Assembly: GCF_026210795.1 (NCBI RefSeq)
Contig: NC_089447.1
Coordinates: 2,234,501-2,298,500 of the forward strand
Source: Rhizophagus irregularis
Lineage: Eukaryota; Glomeromycota; Glomeromycetes; Glomerales; Glomeraceae
Length of the DNA: 64,000 bases
Direction of reading: 5' to 3'
Made by a program: the position numbers and the translations under genes
Notes under the pieces: generated by a model
The model's input: the letters and a program-made list of their open reading frames with translations, nothing else
Told to the model about the DNA's origin: nothing
Databases searched by the model: none
Shown here: positions 34,880 to 46,250 of the stretch, one piece after another
Numbering within the stretch: the first letter of the stretch is position 1
How the letters are laid out: each line of letters begins with the position of its first letter

Positions 34880-36845
34880 GAGACAGGTAAGGGGACATGT
34901 CGTCTTGATAGGATTGGAGCTGCCAGTCCTATTGGGCTGAGAAAAGCAGAGGAGAGACGTCCATAAGAGAAGAAGAGATATTGGGGGGAAGATTGAATCC
35001 AGAATTCGCGTCTTGGGGTGGAATATCATCCCATCCATGACTATAGGAATGAGTTTCTTGATCGTTATGAGGTGGGTACAAATCTGAGTCACCGGGATTA
35101 ACGCTATCATAATTCATCATCGATTCAAGCTCGGAAATTCTATAATCATGATTCGTGATAGTATCCTGCATCCAGGAAACAGTTTCGTCAAGAGATTTAA
35201 GGGTAGTAGCAATCTCTTTAATCTGCGCCTTTAATTCATCAATAATATGTTGAGGAAGCATAGGGGCAGGATTGTCCGATGGAGAAGTAGGTGATGGAGA
35301 ATTGACAGAATGAGGTTTGTGTGGAGGTCGAGTAGAACCGGAGGAATTTGTATTGTTCCTACGATTATTAGGATTAGTATTGTTCCGGTTGATATTTTGA
35401 GAAGTATTGGGACGAGAAGTGTTAGGAGTATTATTGTTGTTGTTGGAACGGGATGAAGAGGAATTATTATTGCGGGATCTAGAGTTGGAACGCGATCTTG
35501 AACGGGAAGTGGAATTGTCACGTGATTGGCGCGAATCCTGACGACCACGTCTAGGTCCAGCATTAAAACGAAAAAAGTTTGTTAAGGCGATCATCCACTT
35601 TCCGAGTAGGACGTGGATTACGTACAGAGGGAGAACAACCAGGACGCCCACAAACATGGCATAAAGTTTGTGCTTCATCGTGAGGGTGCCATGTTAATCC
35701 TTTGCCGCCGGAAAGCCACGGTCATTTCTTTGGCAGCTTCAAGGATTCAAATGAGGAGAAATTCAAATATACATAAGGGTTTAGGTTTGTAGGAATTGAT
35801 AGACAAAGGGATGTTAAGGGCACGCGTTGACTTGAGTAGCGATTTCTAACAGATCAGCTTCTTTAATATTCTTAGGATGCCGGCAAGGATAGCAACATGT
35901 TCTCTGCGGCTATCGCGTTGGGATTTCGAAAAAGATGCCGGGCAGACACGTAAAGAATTACCAAGGCAAATGATCGCCCAAATGTCATTAAATTGGGTAA
36001 CTGCATCCGTGGAAGAAAACTGGATATGACCATTATAATAATGTTTTCGAGGAGTAAGTTTGCACTTAATAACAGTGCCGTATCTGGAAAAATGCTTGAC
36101 GACTTGAGTCCTCAGTTAGGAAAAGCGGGATATCGGTGACGAACAAAGACTTCATCTCATCACTGAGTTTGGCATCTGCAGGGGAGTAATGCATAAAGAC
36201 CAAATCAAGGAGATCGGCACGTGGGAACTGACACAATCGGTATAATCATGCTGATCGTTAAAGAAGACAAGGATCTTTTTGTTATCGCCTGATCCTTCGC
36301 AACGTGCACGAGCGCCATAAGAAGAGTAACGGGAGAGTGAACAATCTACTTCGTCACACATGGAGCGATTGGTAGTGAATTTAGCTTTGAACGCGTCAGG
36401 CGCGTCGCGTAAATATGCCGCAGCATAGTAACGAGATGGAGCGGATTTTATAGCGGCAGCATTACCATCGGGGGATGGTCGTCGTTCTGGAATATCAAAG
36501 GCGACAGCTTTGCCTTTACACTGCTGGGGGTAGAGGGAGCATGGATAGAAGCGTCAACAGTTTCAACAGGAGTGGTAGTATTTTGAGGAGATGTAAGCAC
36601 TTGGACTTTGTTGACCGGAAGACCTGAGGGAGTGGTAGAAATAAGGTTGGGAGCTGAAGCAGAAGGTGAAGTTATATCAACATTCATAGCGTCATCGAGA
36701 CGAACGCGTGAACGTTTGTTGGGCGCGCCAGCGGTACTAGTGGGAGATAAAGGTCGGTCTCCAGAGGGAGTAGAAACAACAGGACGCGGTGGCGGCGGAA
36801 TATCCGGGTTAATAACAGAAGGAGCTGGAGTTGTAGACGTAGTTT
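34880..36845 (-). pseudogene. LINE-B ORF1 protein, degraded
   Basis: Pieces in several minus-strand frames match ORF1 of LINE-A: a Pro/Ser/Thr-rich N-terminus (36845-36448), a piece with RYSSYGARARCEGSGDNK, a CCHC-like knuckle near 35640-35670, an RS/N-rich stretch near 35400-35560 and a coiled-coil-like segment (IKEIATTLKSLDETVSWMQD) near 35170. No ATG opens the N-terminal frame, so the start is lost. Confidence 0.65.
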
Positions 36846-36996
36846 AGAGCTCAGTAAAGAGGAAAGCAACTGTGGAAATATTAATATTTTGAACGAGCAC
36901 TTAGAAATTTTCGAACGAAAATTTCAAAAATAAATTTTATTAGTATTTTCAAAAATTCAGGAAAGAGTTGCGATGATCCTCATATTTGGTGATTAT

Positions 36997-37903
36997 AAAG
37001 AGATGTGACTATATAAAAAATTTCTTATATTTGTATATCATAATTCCGGCCAAAAATTAACATAATTTTAGCCAGAATTATACTTAAAACTTTATTGTAT
37101 CATAACTTCGCCAATATTAATCGTAGAGAGATGATCTTACCGCCATTCGATTCGTCTTGATGAGACGGTTCTAATGGTATAAAATACGTTGAAATCCAAT
37201 CACTAGATTAATTTCCGAAATTAAAAAAATATTAATGGTTTTTGTGTAATAACTCTGCCAAAATTGATCCTAAAAAGACGATCTTACTACCATTCGATTC
37301 GTCTTGATGAGACGAATCTAATGGTATAAAATACATCGAAATCCAATCACTAGGTCAATTTCCGAAATTAAAAAATATTAAATGGTTTTTAAGTAATAAC
37401 TCCGTCAATATTGATCACAGAGAGATGAGCTTACCACCATTCGATTCGTCTCGATGAGGCGATTCCAACGAGCTATAAATCGACTTTTTACAATCACTAG
37501 GTACCGAGAAATCTAGCAAAATGTTAAATGGCGCAGTAAACGTAAATCAAGAAATATTATAATGCTGATGTTTAACATTTTGTTGAATAACTCGTCAGCC
37601 AGTAATCGGAAAAGGATAAAACTACCACCATTCGATTCGTCTCAGTGAGATGATTCTAACAAGCTATGATACATCTTTGTACGATTATTAGATGCCAAGT
37701 TATTTAATATATTCTTTATATAACTGTGATTATAAACGGTTTTTTTTAATATAAGATTTTTGAGAATAGGTGTGATAGTGACTATAGATAGATTGTGACT
37801 ATATAGGATAGATTTTAATAATAAAGTGTTTTGAACATTCAACTGGTGTGACTATATAGTAGAATGTGACTATAACGGGAGTGACTATAGAGGGAGTTGA
37901 CTG
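36997..37903 (+). repeat. Right part of the MITE, with four hairpin units
   Basis: Hairpin units lie at about 37139-37177, 37289-37325, from 37436 and from 37627, with stems ACCATTCGATTCGTCT...AGACGAATCTAATGGT in the best copy (one mismatch in 16). It then runs through CAAGCTATGATACATC to the terminal repeat. This segment shows the uninterrupted site into which LINE-A jumped in the sister copy. Confidence 0.8.
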
Positions 37904-40900
37904 TATAAAGATACGAACTGCCGCTTTAGCATACGCAGATGACACACAGTGGATAGCTAAAAGTAAAGTCGAAGCAACAAAAATATCACTAATTGCTAAT
38001 GAATTCTTTGACATTAACGATATTAAGATAAATGGAGGTAAATCTGAAATTATAGTTGTAAATCCAGAAGATAGCAATGAAAACGAAAGGTTTATAGAAA
38101 TAGGAAAAAATAAAGACAAAGTGTTTGCTAATAAAGGTTCAGATGCAATACGAATTTTGGGAGTGTGGTTCAAAGCAGATAAAGGAGACAAACATACAGA
38201 ATTGATAGTGAAGAAAGAAATTTTAACAATACTAGGGGCCATTAGACGTAAACACATAACTCACGCATAGATAATATACATTATAAATACCGTTTTACTC
38301 CCAAGGCTTGAATACAGATTAAAAACCACCATCTGGGAGGATAAAAAATACGAAGAAACCTTCAGACCAGTTATGAAGGTAGTCAAACATAAAGCGCGAC
38401 TCCCTACTAGTTGTCACGATAATATTCTCCTACATTCAGCACAAGGCAAGTTAAAAAACTTATGGAGAAACCAAATAGCCGCGCAGATTACAGAGCTCTA
38501 AATGCAAATGCACAAATAAGCAGGCAGATATGCTCAAAATGAGATTAAAAAAAGCACAATTAACGTTGAACATAACATCGTGTATCTTAATGATCAACCC
38601 CGACGTCACAGTCCCGAACAAGATGTTGAACAATCATGCGTACAACATGGCAAGGAAAGCACATGACTATTTGTTTAAATTCCATCCGTTAACGGAAAGC
38701 GAAGAATGGAACATACCAATAATCAGTCCAAACATGCAGAGACTTCATATACAAACAAGCGCCAGAACTGCAGAAAAAAGATAAGGAACTCGCCAATGCA
38801 GAAAAACGACGCTCTCCATACACAGAATTTTGCAACTCTTGAATTATGATGCATCGAACACAGTCACATGGCAGCAAATATGCGATTTTAATAGGAGACA
38901 AGCAAGAGGAAGGACTCTGAAATGATTTGTCACGCTATTAAGCCTAGTGCAACAGTTACCTCAACTTAAAGACTTTTGTAAGATAAGTGTGGAGTCCGTT
39001 AACTCAGAAAGCGAGTCAGGAATGGACAGAGAATTTTTAATTAACCTTCAAGCAATTAAAATGACAAAAAAGTTCCATCCACAGATGGCAGAAAAAAGGA
39101 GTTTGTTTATACACAACAGGATCACACGCTAGTAATAAGACAAATTAACAAAAAGAATCAGTCAGGAAAGCATACAATGCAGTATTGGACTACTAATGTT
39201 GATGACCAGAGAGATGACAATGGAGTAATAATTATACAACGTTGCAGTGGTTGCGCATTAAATGATAAAAAGGTCAACAAAGGAAGTCACGGCTGCTATT
39301 TTAATAGGAACCATTCAGATTTAGCTTGCATAAATAGGATCTCTAGTTGCAAAAACATTCCCAATACTAAAAGTATTAAAGATGTTCTGGAAATTAGAAA
39401 TTGTCCGAGAAACAATATATCCCAGAATGGATACCTGGTCTCATACAAATACACGATTATGATACAGCCCTCATTCAAAATACGTTATTAAATAAGGAAG
39501 CTGTGATATAACACACATCGATATTGCATCTTTTAAGATCACTGTTCAACTCAACTGACATGATCAACATATATACTAATGGTTCATTGACAACTCGGTT
39601 TAATGCGAATTCAAACACCTTTACAAAGCATATGGGCACAGGTTGGGTGATACTGAATGATAAAGAGGAGGTGATACTGGAATGTAGCAGCTCAATTACA
39701 GAATGGCCTTCATTCACACGCGCAGAACTAGGAGCCATCCTATCAGCTATACTTGTCCTACAAACAAGACAGAGAGTAAACATTTTTACAGATTCTCAAG
39801 CTGCAATAGACAGTATTAATCACACAAGAATAAATTTGACAAATGGAAAAAATAAAATACGAGTATGGTGTAAAAGTAATAACCACAGTATAGTCAGCAG
39901 CATAATTAACTTTGTTGATAGCAAACACTTAGAGTTAAAACTAACAAAAGTAAAAGGGCATTCAGGAATCAAAGGCAATGAAGAAGCAGACAGAGTGGCT
40001 AAGAATGATACAGAAAGACTAACTTGCATTACAATTAATGACTCACAACAAAAGGACTTAAAATATGATATATATTGGGATGGTAAAAGAGTTGACAGAC
40101 ACATTAGAAAATTTATAGATAATATATGTGAATCCGTACTAGAGGTAGCATAGTCCTTTAATCGTGCACACAGAACAATTTTTCAAGACACAACGTGTGT
40201 GATAGAAGAAAAAGTCACATGGGAATTACTTAAAAAAAACACAGTTCTTAATTGTACAACATCAACAATAAATGACAGATTTATTAAGCACCTGAAACTG
40301 ACAAATAATCTGCTACCAACTTAGAGATTATGAAAGAAAGGAGATATGATCTATATGGAGATGTAAAGTGCAGAATGTGTCTTGAAGAAAATGAAGACGA
40401 TGATCACATAATCTATTGTCAGCAACTTAGAGACAAATGGTTAATGGTGGTGAACAACACTATGCATAAATGTGATCAAATGCTTAAAGACTTACTTTCG
40501 CAAGAGAAATATCTCCAACTAAATCAAGAGGATACACAACTATTACTTTTGTGGAATAGAAATTTTTTTAGCCATACAATAGATCCTAATCAAGAGTTAC
40601 CTATTCCCTTCGTACATTTAATGCTAAAAATTTTTTTTCCTAAAGAAAAATATAGAGAAATCAAGCTTATTTTTAAGTCAGAAAAAGCTACACTAACAAT
40701 TACTACTCTTTTTTTAGAAATATTTATTAATGAATTTTATAAAATCATTTGGCAATCACATTGCAACTTAATAACAGAATGGGAACGCACAAAAGGAATC
40801 AAGAAGCAAGACTTAAGGAAGAAAATACCAGCACATCAACATATTACATATGAACGAACTCTAACTCAACAAATAGAAGGTGATACTTATGACTTAAAGG

Positions 40901-41082
40901 GAAGGAAAATTCTTAAACATAGTGAACAATGGTCAATTGCTCTTGGAAAAACTAGACAATATATAGACCAACTTATCAGAGAAGGAAATAGGGTGATTTG
41001 GAAGGTATATAATAATACTAAGATGTACAAATACAAATATAATTTTTCTTTTTGTTTAGAGGGTAGTGAAAGCACATACTAA
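37904..41082 (+). pseudogene. LINE-C ORF2, right part (RT catalytic box to RNase H and C-terminus)
   Basis: Begins with the RT catalytic box AYADDTQW and the conserved RILGVWF block, ending at stop 38268-38270. The RNase H domain is at 39524-40153: YTNGS replaces the usual YTDGS, so the first catalytic Asp is Asn, while TRAEL, FTDSQ and EEADRVAK are kept. A C-terminal CRMC...DDHIIYC zinc-like motif follows at about 40360-40430, and the frame ends at 41080-41082. Several stops and shifts lie between. Confidence 0.75.
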
Positions 41083-41166
41083 AGCCATATGATAATAATG
41101 ATCCTATATAATCTGATAGCTACTATGGGAGGATATAGGTGAATTTTATATTGGTGATGGTAGGGC

Positions 41167-42544
41167 AGGACCCCGCTTACTTCTAATAGAGGTCTCCGAA
41201 AATATAAGGTAAAATTTATATTAAAAAAAAATTTTAGGTCTCTTAATAGATAAAGGTAAAATTATATATATGACAAATAAAGGTCTCCGGATATGTAAGG
41301 TAAAGTTAAAATAGGTTTCCAGTTTTATAAGGTAAAATCAAATATAAGTTTACAAATGTTTCGGTAAATAATAAGGTAAAATTGTATATAAAATTTAATA
41401 TTTACCTTATATATACTAATTTGAAATATTGTACAACAATTATTACAATATTTGGTAATATACGTTTTATAATTTTTTCTCAAAATAAAAAATTTATTCT
41501 CTTCTTTATACTTGTAAAAACCATTTTATATTTTTAATTTTATTTGCATTAGCACTATCTTTTTGAAAATTATTACAAAAATTAGCTTTTAAAATATAAA
41601 AATTCGTACAGCAATTAGCAACTTCAGAATTTAATTTCAGTACTTTGGTTAAATCAAATCATATTTTACTATCTAAGAAAGTTGTTTAGTAAGGTCGAAC
41701 TACTTATATTTGAATTTTTATAGCAGTTGGAGTAATATTTATTGCATACGAGCATTTTTTTATTTTAATATTAACTTAAAATTTACGTTTTTTGTTTATT
41801 AAATTCGGAGCGTAATTTGGGCATTTTAGTCAAATGAAATCACCTTTTTAAGCTTAAGTAATATTGTTCGGCGAGATCGAAACTACCTGAATATTAATTT
41901 TCATAAGAATCAGTTTAATATTTACAGAATACGAGCAATTTTCGCACTTTTAATTTTTTTTTATTTTCCCGATCAGTGATTATAGGGCGTAATTTGGGCA
42001 CTTTGGTCAAATGAAATCACTTTTTCATGCTTAAGTAAAGTTGTTCGGCAAGGTCGAAAATATTTAAATAAATATTTTCATAGCAGTTGGATTAATACTT
42101 ATGGGGTACGAGCATTTTTTCATAATAATACCAATTACGAATTTATTTTTTTTAAAAAAAAATCAATTAGATTTTTTTAAAGAAAGTAAGTGAATAATAG
42201 TTTCGAAGTAAAGTTAAAGATGTGTGTCTTTAAGATTTTTTTTATAGTATTTTTGTAATTCAAAGTACTTTTTTTACTAATAAAAGTTATTTATCTTTAA
42301 AGAATAAGAATTAAACTTAGTAAAAATAAAAAATTTTTAAAATTTATTGTAATGATTATAAAATATTTTGTTTATTTAATATTTAAAAAAATTTAGGTCT
42401 CTGAAAATCTAAGGTAAAATTTAATATAATTTTAAAAGGTCACTATATATATATGGTAAAATTATGAGATAAGAAAGGTTGGTAAAATTACTAGTAAATC
42501 TGAAATTTTGCCCGGAGACCTTTATTAGAAGTAAGCGGGGTCCT
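41167..42544. mobile_element. MITE with AGGACCCC ends and 8-bp TSD, in the LINE-C 3' UTR
   Basis: Ends AGGACCCCGCTTACTTCTAA and its inverse continue with few mismatches through GGTCTCCG. The flanking 8-mers GGTAGGGC and GGTAGGGT differ by one base. Inside are three diverged units of about 175 bp (41630-42130) that are the inverse of the satellite unit at 42721-43268. No coding capacity. It belongs to the AGGAYCCC family also at 45181, 48273 and 55214. Confidence 0.8.
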
Positions 42545-42669
42545 GGTAGGGTACAGGAGCAATCTATAGGATGGGGAACTGGTTCAGAGTTTTAATAGAT
42601 TAGTTATATATTTAGCAGACACTCCTGTACTTTCGTATAACTAATAAACTCATGAATTGCACTACCTTG

Positions 42670-42688
42670 CAAAAAAAAAAAAAAAAAA
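42670..42688 (+). other. Poly-A tail of LINE-C
   Basis: A run of 19 A after GCACTACCTTGC marks the 3' end of LINE-C, in contrast to the tail-less LINE-A and LINE-B. Confidence 0.75.
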
Positions 42689-42720
42689 ATATATATATTT
42701 AAATATAATAATATATTATA

Positions 42721-43268
42721 CAATAATTCATAAGTTAGTTTTATTATAAAAAATGGATAAATCCTACAAGTATTAAGTAGATTTTATACTGCTAAACAAC
42801 TTTCAATTAATAAAGGAAGTAAATTTCATTTGACTAAAGTGGTGAAATTACGCTCTAAAGTTAGTAAATAGAAAAAAGAAAAATTTGAAAGTTAGTACCA
42901 TGATGAAAAACATAGTTTTCTCCATATGTATTATACCTATACCCAAAAGTAGTTTTGATCTTGCTGAACAATTTTCAATTAATTTAGAAAGTCGATTTCA
43001 TTTGACTAAAGTGGTGAAATTACGTGCTGAAGTTAATAAACAGAAAAAGAAAAATTCAAAAGTTAGTACTGATATGAAAAATGTAGATTTCTCCATATGT
43101 ATTATACCTACACCCATGAAAATTAATATACAAGTAGTTTCGACCTTTCTGAACAATTTTCAATTAATTTAGAAAGTCGATTTCATTTGACTAAAGTGGT
43201 GAAATTACGCGCTGAAGAGTTAATAAACAGAAAAAAATTTTGAAAGTTAGTACCGTTATGAAAAATGT
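42721..43268 (+). repeat. Satellite-like array, about 190-bp units (left part)
   Basis: Units contain TTTCATTTGACTAAAGTGG, GAAATTACGCTCT, GAAAGTTAGTACC and TTCTCCATATGTATTATACC. The array is cut in the middle of a unit at about 43268 and continues at 46251-46790; the material between is inserted. The open frame at 42885-43172 is a by-product of the repeats. Confidence 0.8.
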
Positions 43269-43272
43269 AAAG

Positions 43273-44411
43273 CATATGGGCTGATTTGTCTACCTTTAAT
43301 TAAAATATTAATTTTATTACATTTTTATTATACAAAATACTATATAATATACAGTAAATTGGAAATGAGTATTAAAAAATTTTTTTATACTATAATTTGG
43401 TAAATATTTCTTTTAAATTAATATAATTCTTATACTATATATGTTAAAAATTTGTATCTCAACTTAAAACGTAAATATCTCCAGATCTAGTAATCCAATT
43501 GGCAAGCTCTTTTTTCGTTCATATAGACCAGATCAAAGGCTTTCCAAAGAGCCTAAATTTATAAAAAATGGATCAGTAGATCCCAAGATATTTGCATTTA
43601 AGCATGTTAAAAAGTTCGTACTTCAACTTTAAACGTAAATATTTCCAGATCTAACAATTCAATCGGCGAGCTCTTTTTTCGCCTATAAACACACGTCAAA
43701 TGATCAAAAATAGGCAAAAAAAATGGCGCAAATCGCATAAACTATTTGCAAATTTATATAAACTATTCGCAAATTTGTATAAACTATTTACAAATAGTAT
43801 AGGTTAATTCGTAAATAGCCAAAAACAGCCAAGAATAGCCAAGAATAGCCAAGAATAGCCACTGCTTTTCGCGCCATTTTTTTTGCCGATTTTTAGCATT
43901 TCGACCTGTGAAAGTTCAGAACAAGGGGCTTTTCAACGAGCCTAAAATTATAGAAAACGGATCAGTGAATCTTGATATATTTGCATTTAAAGATGGTAAT
44001 ACAAACTCTGACATAAAATAATTATTTTTATTGTTTGAAAATATTTATTATGATACCATCTTTTATATGATATTTTTATTATACTTTTATAAATATTTAT
44101 AGCTACTAAGGCTATATAAATTTTTATTTTACTTTATATTTTATTAAAATATACTTACTTTTTAATAATATATATTAAAAATTCCATATATATGAGAAAT
44201 GGGTTTTTTATTAGTGAAATGGGTTTTTCACAGCTCTTTTACATTTAATAATTTAAGTTTTGCAAATGTAAATTTTTGTTCAACTTATTATTTAGTCAAG
44301 TGATCATCAATCAGATGATTTTTTGGTATTACAAAACAATTTTGAGTAACAAAAATTGTGAAAATCAATCAATAACTCTTTATAATGCAAAGTAGACAAA
44401 TCAGCCCATAT
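43273..44411. mobile_element. MITE with ends ATATGGGCTGATTTGTCTAC, inserted in the satellite
   Basis: A 20-bp perfect inverted repeat at 43274-43293 and 44392-44411. It split the satellite unit GAAAATGTA|GATTTCTCC. A LINE 3' end then inserted at its right terminus, repeating GACAAATCAGCCCATAT at 46234-46250. The interior has a tandem duplication (43449-43700) and a small palindrome (43706-43894). The superfamily is not clear because the MITE's own TSD is not distinct. Confidence 0.7.
43706..43894. repeat. Palindromic insert with AGCCAAGAAT tandem repeats
   Basis: AAAAATAGGCAAAAAAAATG at 43706 is inverted at 43871-43894 (one mismatch region), closing a hairpin of about 190 bp. Inside are four copies of a 10-bp repeat (GCCAAGAATA) at about 43828-43860 and repeats of AAACTATTTGCAAAT. 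It interrupts a duplicated block, so it is probably a tiny foldback element. Confidence 0.6.
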
Positions 44412-45656
44412 AACAATATGATTTTACATAGTTTTCATTCAGAAATTTCTTATTTCCCATCATCGAATAAAGCTGAGTTGTTAGCAGTCATTTCAGCATT
44501 GATTGTTTTACCAAGTAATAGTGAAGTCACTATTTATACTGATTCGAATAATATTATTACAGGATATTATGATATTATAGACAGAAATAATTTTATTATT
44601 TCACCAAGGAAATTTTTTAAGATTCAAACGAATAATATTTATTGGAGTATTCTTCGAGAAATTATTGTTACAAATAATCTTACTTTAGATTTCATTAAAG
44701 TTAAAGGACATAGTGATGATCAATTTAATAATTACATCAATGAGTTTATTACTCATACTGACGAATTATCAAATTTAGTTTTTAAGCCAAATAACCTGAT
44801 TAATTTAGACTATATTCCACAATGGAATAATATTATAATAGAATGTAATTTATGTCAATTTTTGAAGAAAAAATCAAAAGTACAACATTGGGAAAAAATT
44901 TTGAATTTGAATCGAAATGGTAAATATAGACACCCTCATGTTAATGTTGATTGGCATTATATATTTTTAATGCTTAATCGGGACATTGAAGATAAAGTTG
45001 AGTCAACATATTTTACATCTATATTTTCATCAAAACGGAAAAAACAATCAGTTAATCTTTTGACTGAAGAAATTCCTACTGTAGAAAAAAGGAAATATTT
45101 AGCTCATAAAATATTTGATAATTGGAAATGTTCCTTCTGTGAACAGCATGATGAAACATTTGATCACGTATGGATGTGTGAGGATCCCGAAAAATACATA
45201 TGGAAGTCATAAATGATCAGCAAGATTTTGGCCTAAAATAAGCAACTTTTCAGGGCCGGAATTATGATAATGCTAGCCAGTATCAAAACGGACAATAAAA
45301 TTTAGGCCAGCACTATCTAAAAAAGGCAAGATTTTTGTGAAAATTTAGGTTCTTTTTAAGCAAACTCAAATGTGACCTTTTTATGTATTTTTCGGGTCCT
45401 GATGTGTGAGTCACGTGCTGATGAAATGAATACTATTATTTGTGAAGTAAAAAAGTTTTTCGAAGAAACTTGTAATTCTTTGTTAGTAGAAGCAAAAAAG
45501 GATCCTATTATTGACATTGAGTTGATTAATAAAATGACATTTTGGGATCGAACCTATAGTAAAACGAAAATTACCTTCATGGATTTGATTAAAGGTATAA
45601 TTTCTTGTGAGTCAGCAGCGTATACAGCCTTAATTTTTGAAAACAAGAAATTATAA
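44412..45656 (+). pseudogene. LINE-D ORF2 C-terminal part: RNase H and zinc-like motif, split by a MITE
   Basis: The frame is open through RNase H residues KAELLAVISAL (Glu), IYTDSNNII (Asp) and VKGHSDDQFNNYI to CSFCEQHDETFDHVWMC at 45180, where the MITE lies. It resumes in the same frame after the second TSD copy at 45409 (ESRADEMNTIICEVKKFF) and ends at 45654-45656. Outside the MITE there is no stop. The N-terminal RNase H strand and the RT are absent because of 5' truncation. The ATG at 44385 lies in the flanking MITE and may be coincidental. Confidence 0.7.
45181..45400. mobile_element. 220-bp MITE of the AGGAYCCC family with perfect 8-bp TSD
   Basis: Ends AGGATCCCGAAAAATACAT and the inverse of AGGACCCGAAAAATACAT. 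The 8-mer GATGTGTG is perfectly duplicated at 45173-45180 and 45401-45408. The reading frame of LINE-D is continuous across the site once the MITE and one TSD are discounted. Non-coding. Confidence 0.9.
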
Positions 45657-46250
45657 GAAAAATTTCTGGTTTTATTAAAAAATTTTATTTTTAACAAAAG
45701 TTGGAACTTTTGGATTAATAGGTGCTTGAAGCAAAAAGAAAAAGAAAGAAGATTAAAAGTTAATCTCAAGAAAGTTAAAGAAAATCTTGATAAAGATAAA
45801 TAAATATATTGATCCTAATAGAAAAATTAATCAACTTAACCTTTTTAGTGGTTTAAAAAGTTTACGATCAAATATATACTTTGGAACGAATATGCAGGGT
45901 TTTATAGTTTTAGTTAACTACGCTCTTTGCTCTTTATTATGTACTTATTTTTAGGGGTTAGTAGTTGAACGGAGTTCAGTAGTATTAAGGAGTTGAAATA
46001 AAAAATTAATTTTACCCTAGGAGTCAGGTTTTTAGAGCGAGGTTGATAGAACGTCTTAAGTGTATGTTACTATAGTAGGTCTCAAATCCAGGTCATAACT
46101 TATATAGAAACTAGTTGGTTAGTATTCGTTAGTTTAGAATCAGGTACCTGCAACTATTATTATAAAATTTTGTATATTTGTATCGTTCTTTACAAATTTA
46201 ATCGCTAATAAAAAATAAAAATAAAAAAAAAAAGACAAATCAGCCCATAT

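Larger units (their letters stand above)
28994..36980 (-). mobile_element. LINE-B: near full-length non-LTR retrotransposon, same family as LINE-A
   Basis: 7987 bp on the minus strand between two copies of the 16-bp target site. Layout equals LINE-A: 5' UTR, ORF1, ORF2 with endonuclease, RT, RNase H and CPQC...HLWTC, then a 3' UTR ending GACTGTTTGCTC. ORF2 is closely similar to that of LINE-A over its whole length. Several single-base frameshifts disable it. Confidence 0.85.
27135..37903 (+). mobile_element. TA-flanked MITE (pogo-like ends) carrying a stack of four retroelements
   Basis: The left end CAGTCAACTC at 27135 and the right end GAGTTGACTG at 37903 are inverted repeats extending through TATAGTCAC, each bordered by TA (27133-27134 and 37904-37905). 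Only 27135-27188 and 36997-37903 are MITE sequence; the rest is four minus-strand retroelements. The MITE right part repeats the hairpin units seen at 2680-3199 and 15554-15831. Confidence 0.85.
24540..42688 (+). mobile_element. LINE-C: decayed non-LTR retrotransposon split by two large insertions
   Basis: Coding pieces of one ORF2 run from about 24780 to 27133 and resume at 37904 to 41082, with a 3' UTR to a poly-A run at 42670-42688. The left part has endonuclease motifs and the first RT motifs; the right part begins just before the YADD box. The gap is the TA-flanked composite insertion at 27135-37903. The frame on both sides agrees once the insertion and one TA are discounted. The 3' UTR is split by the MITE at 41167-42544. 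The 5' end is approximate and ORF1 is missing or degraded, with only a basic 65-codon frame at 24590. Many stops make this an older element than LINE-A and LINE-B. Confidence 0.75.
44412..46233 (+). mobile_element. LINE-D: 5'-truncated LINE with poly-A tail and 17-bp TSD
   Basis: The duplication GACAAATCAGCCCATAT lies at 44395-44411 and 46234-46250. The element ends in AAAATAAAAATAAAAAAAAA and starts inside ORF2, so it is 5'-truncated. It encodes RNase H and the LINE C-terminus. A 220-bp MITE interrupts it. The 3' UTR is about 580 bases. Confidence 0.85.

Noticed and set aside
42885-43172. 95-codon open frame
   Set aside because: Lies in satellite units and repeats with them; a by-product of the array.
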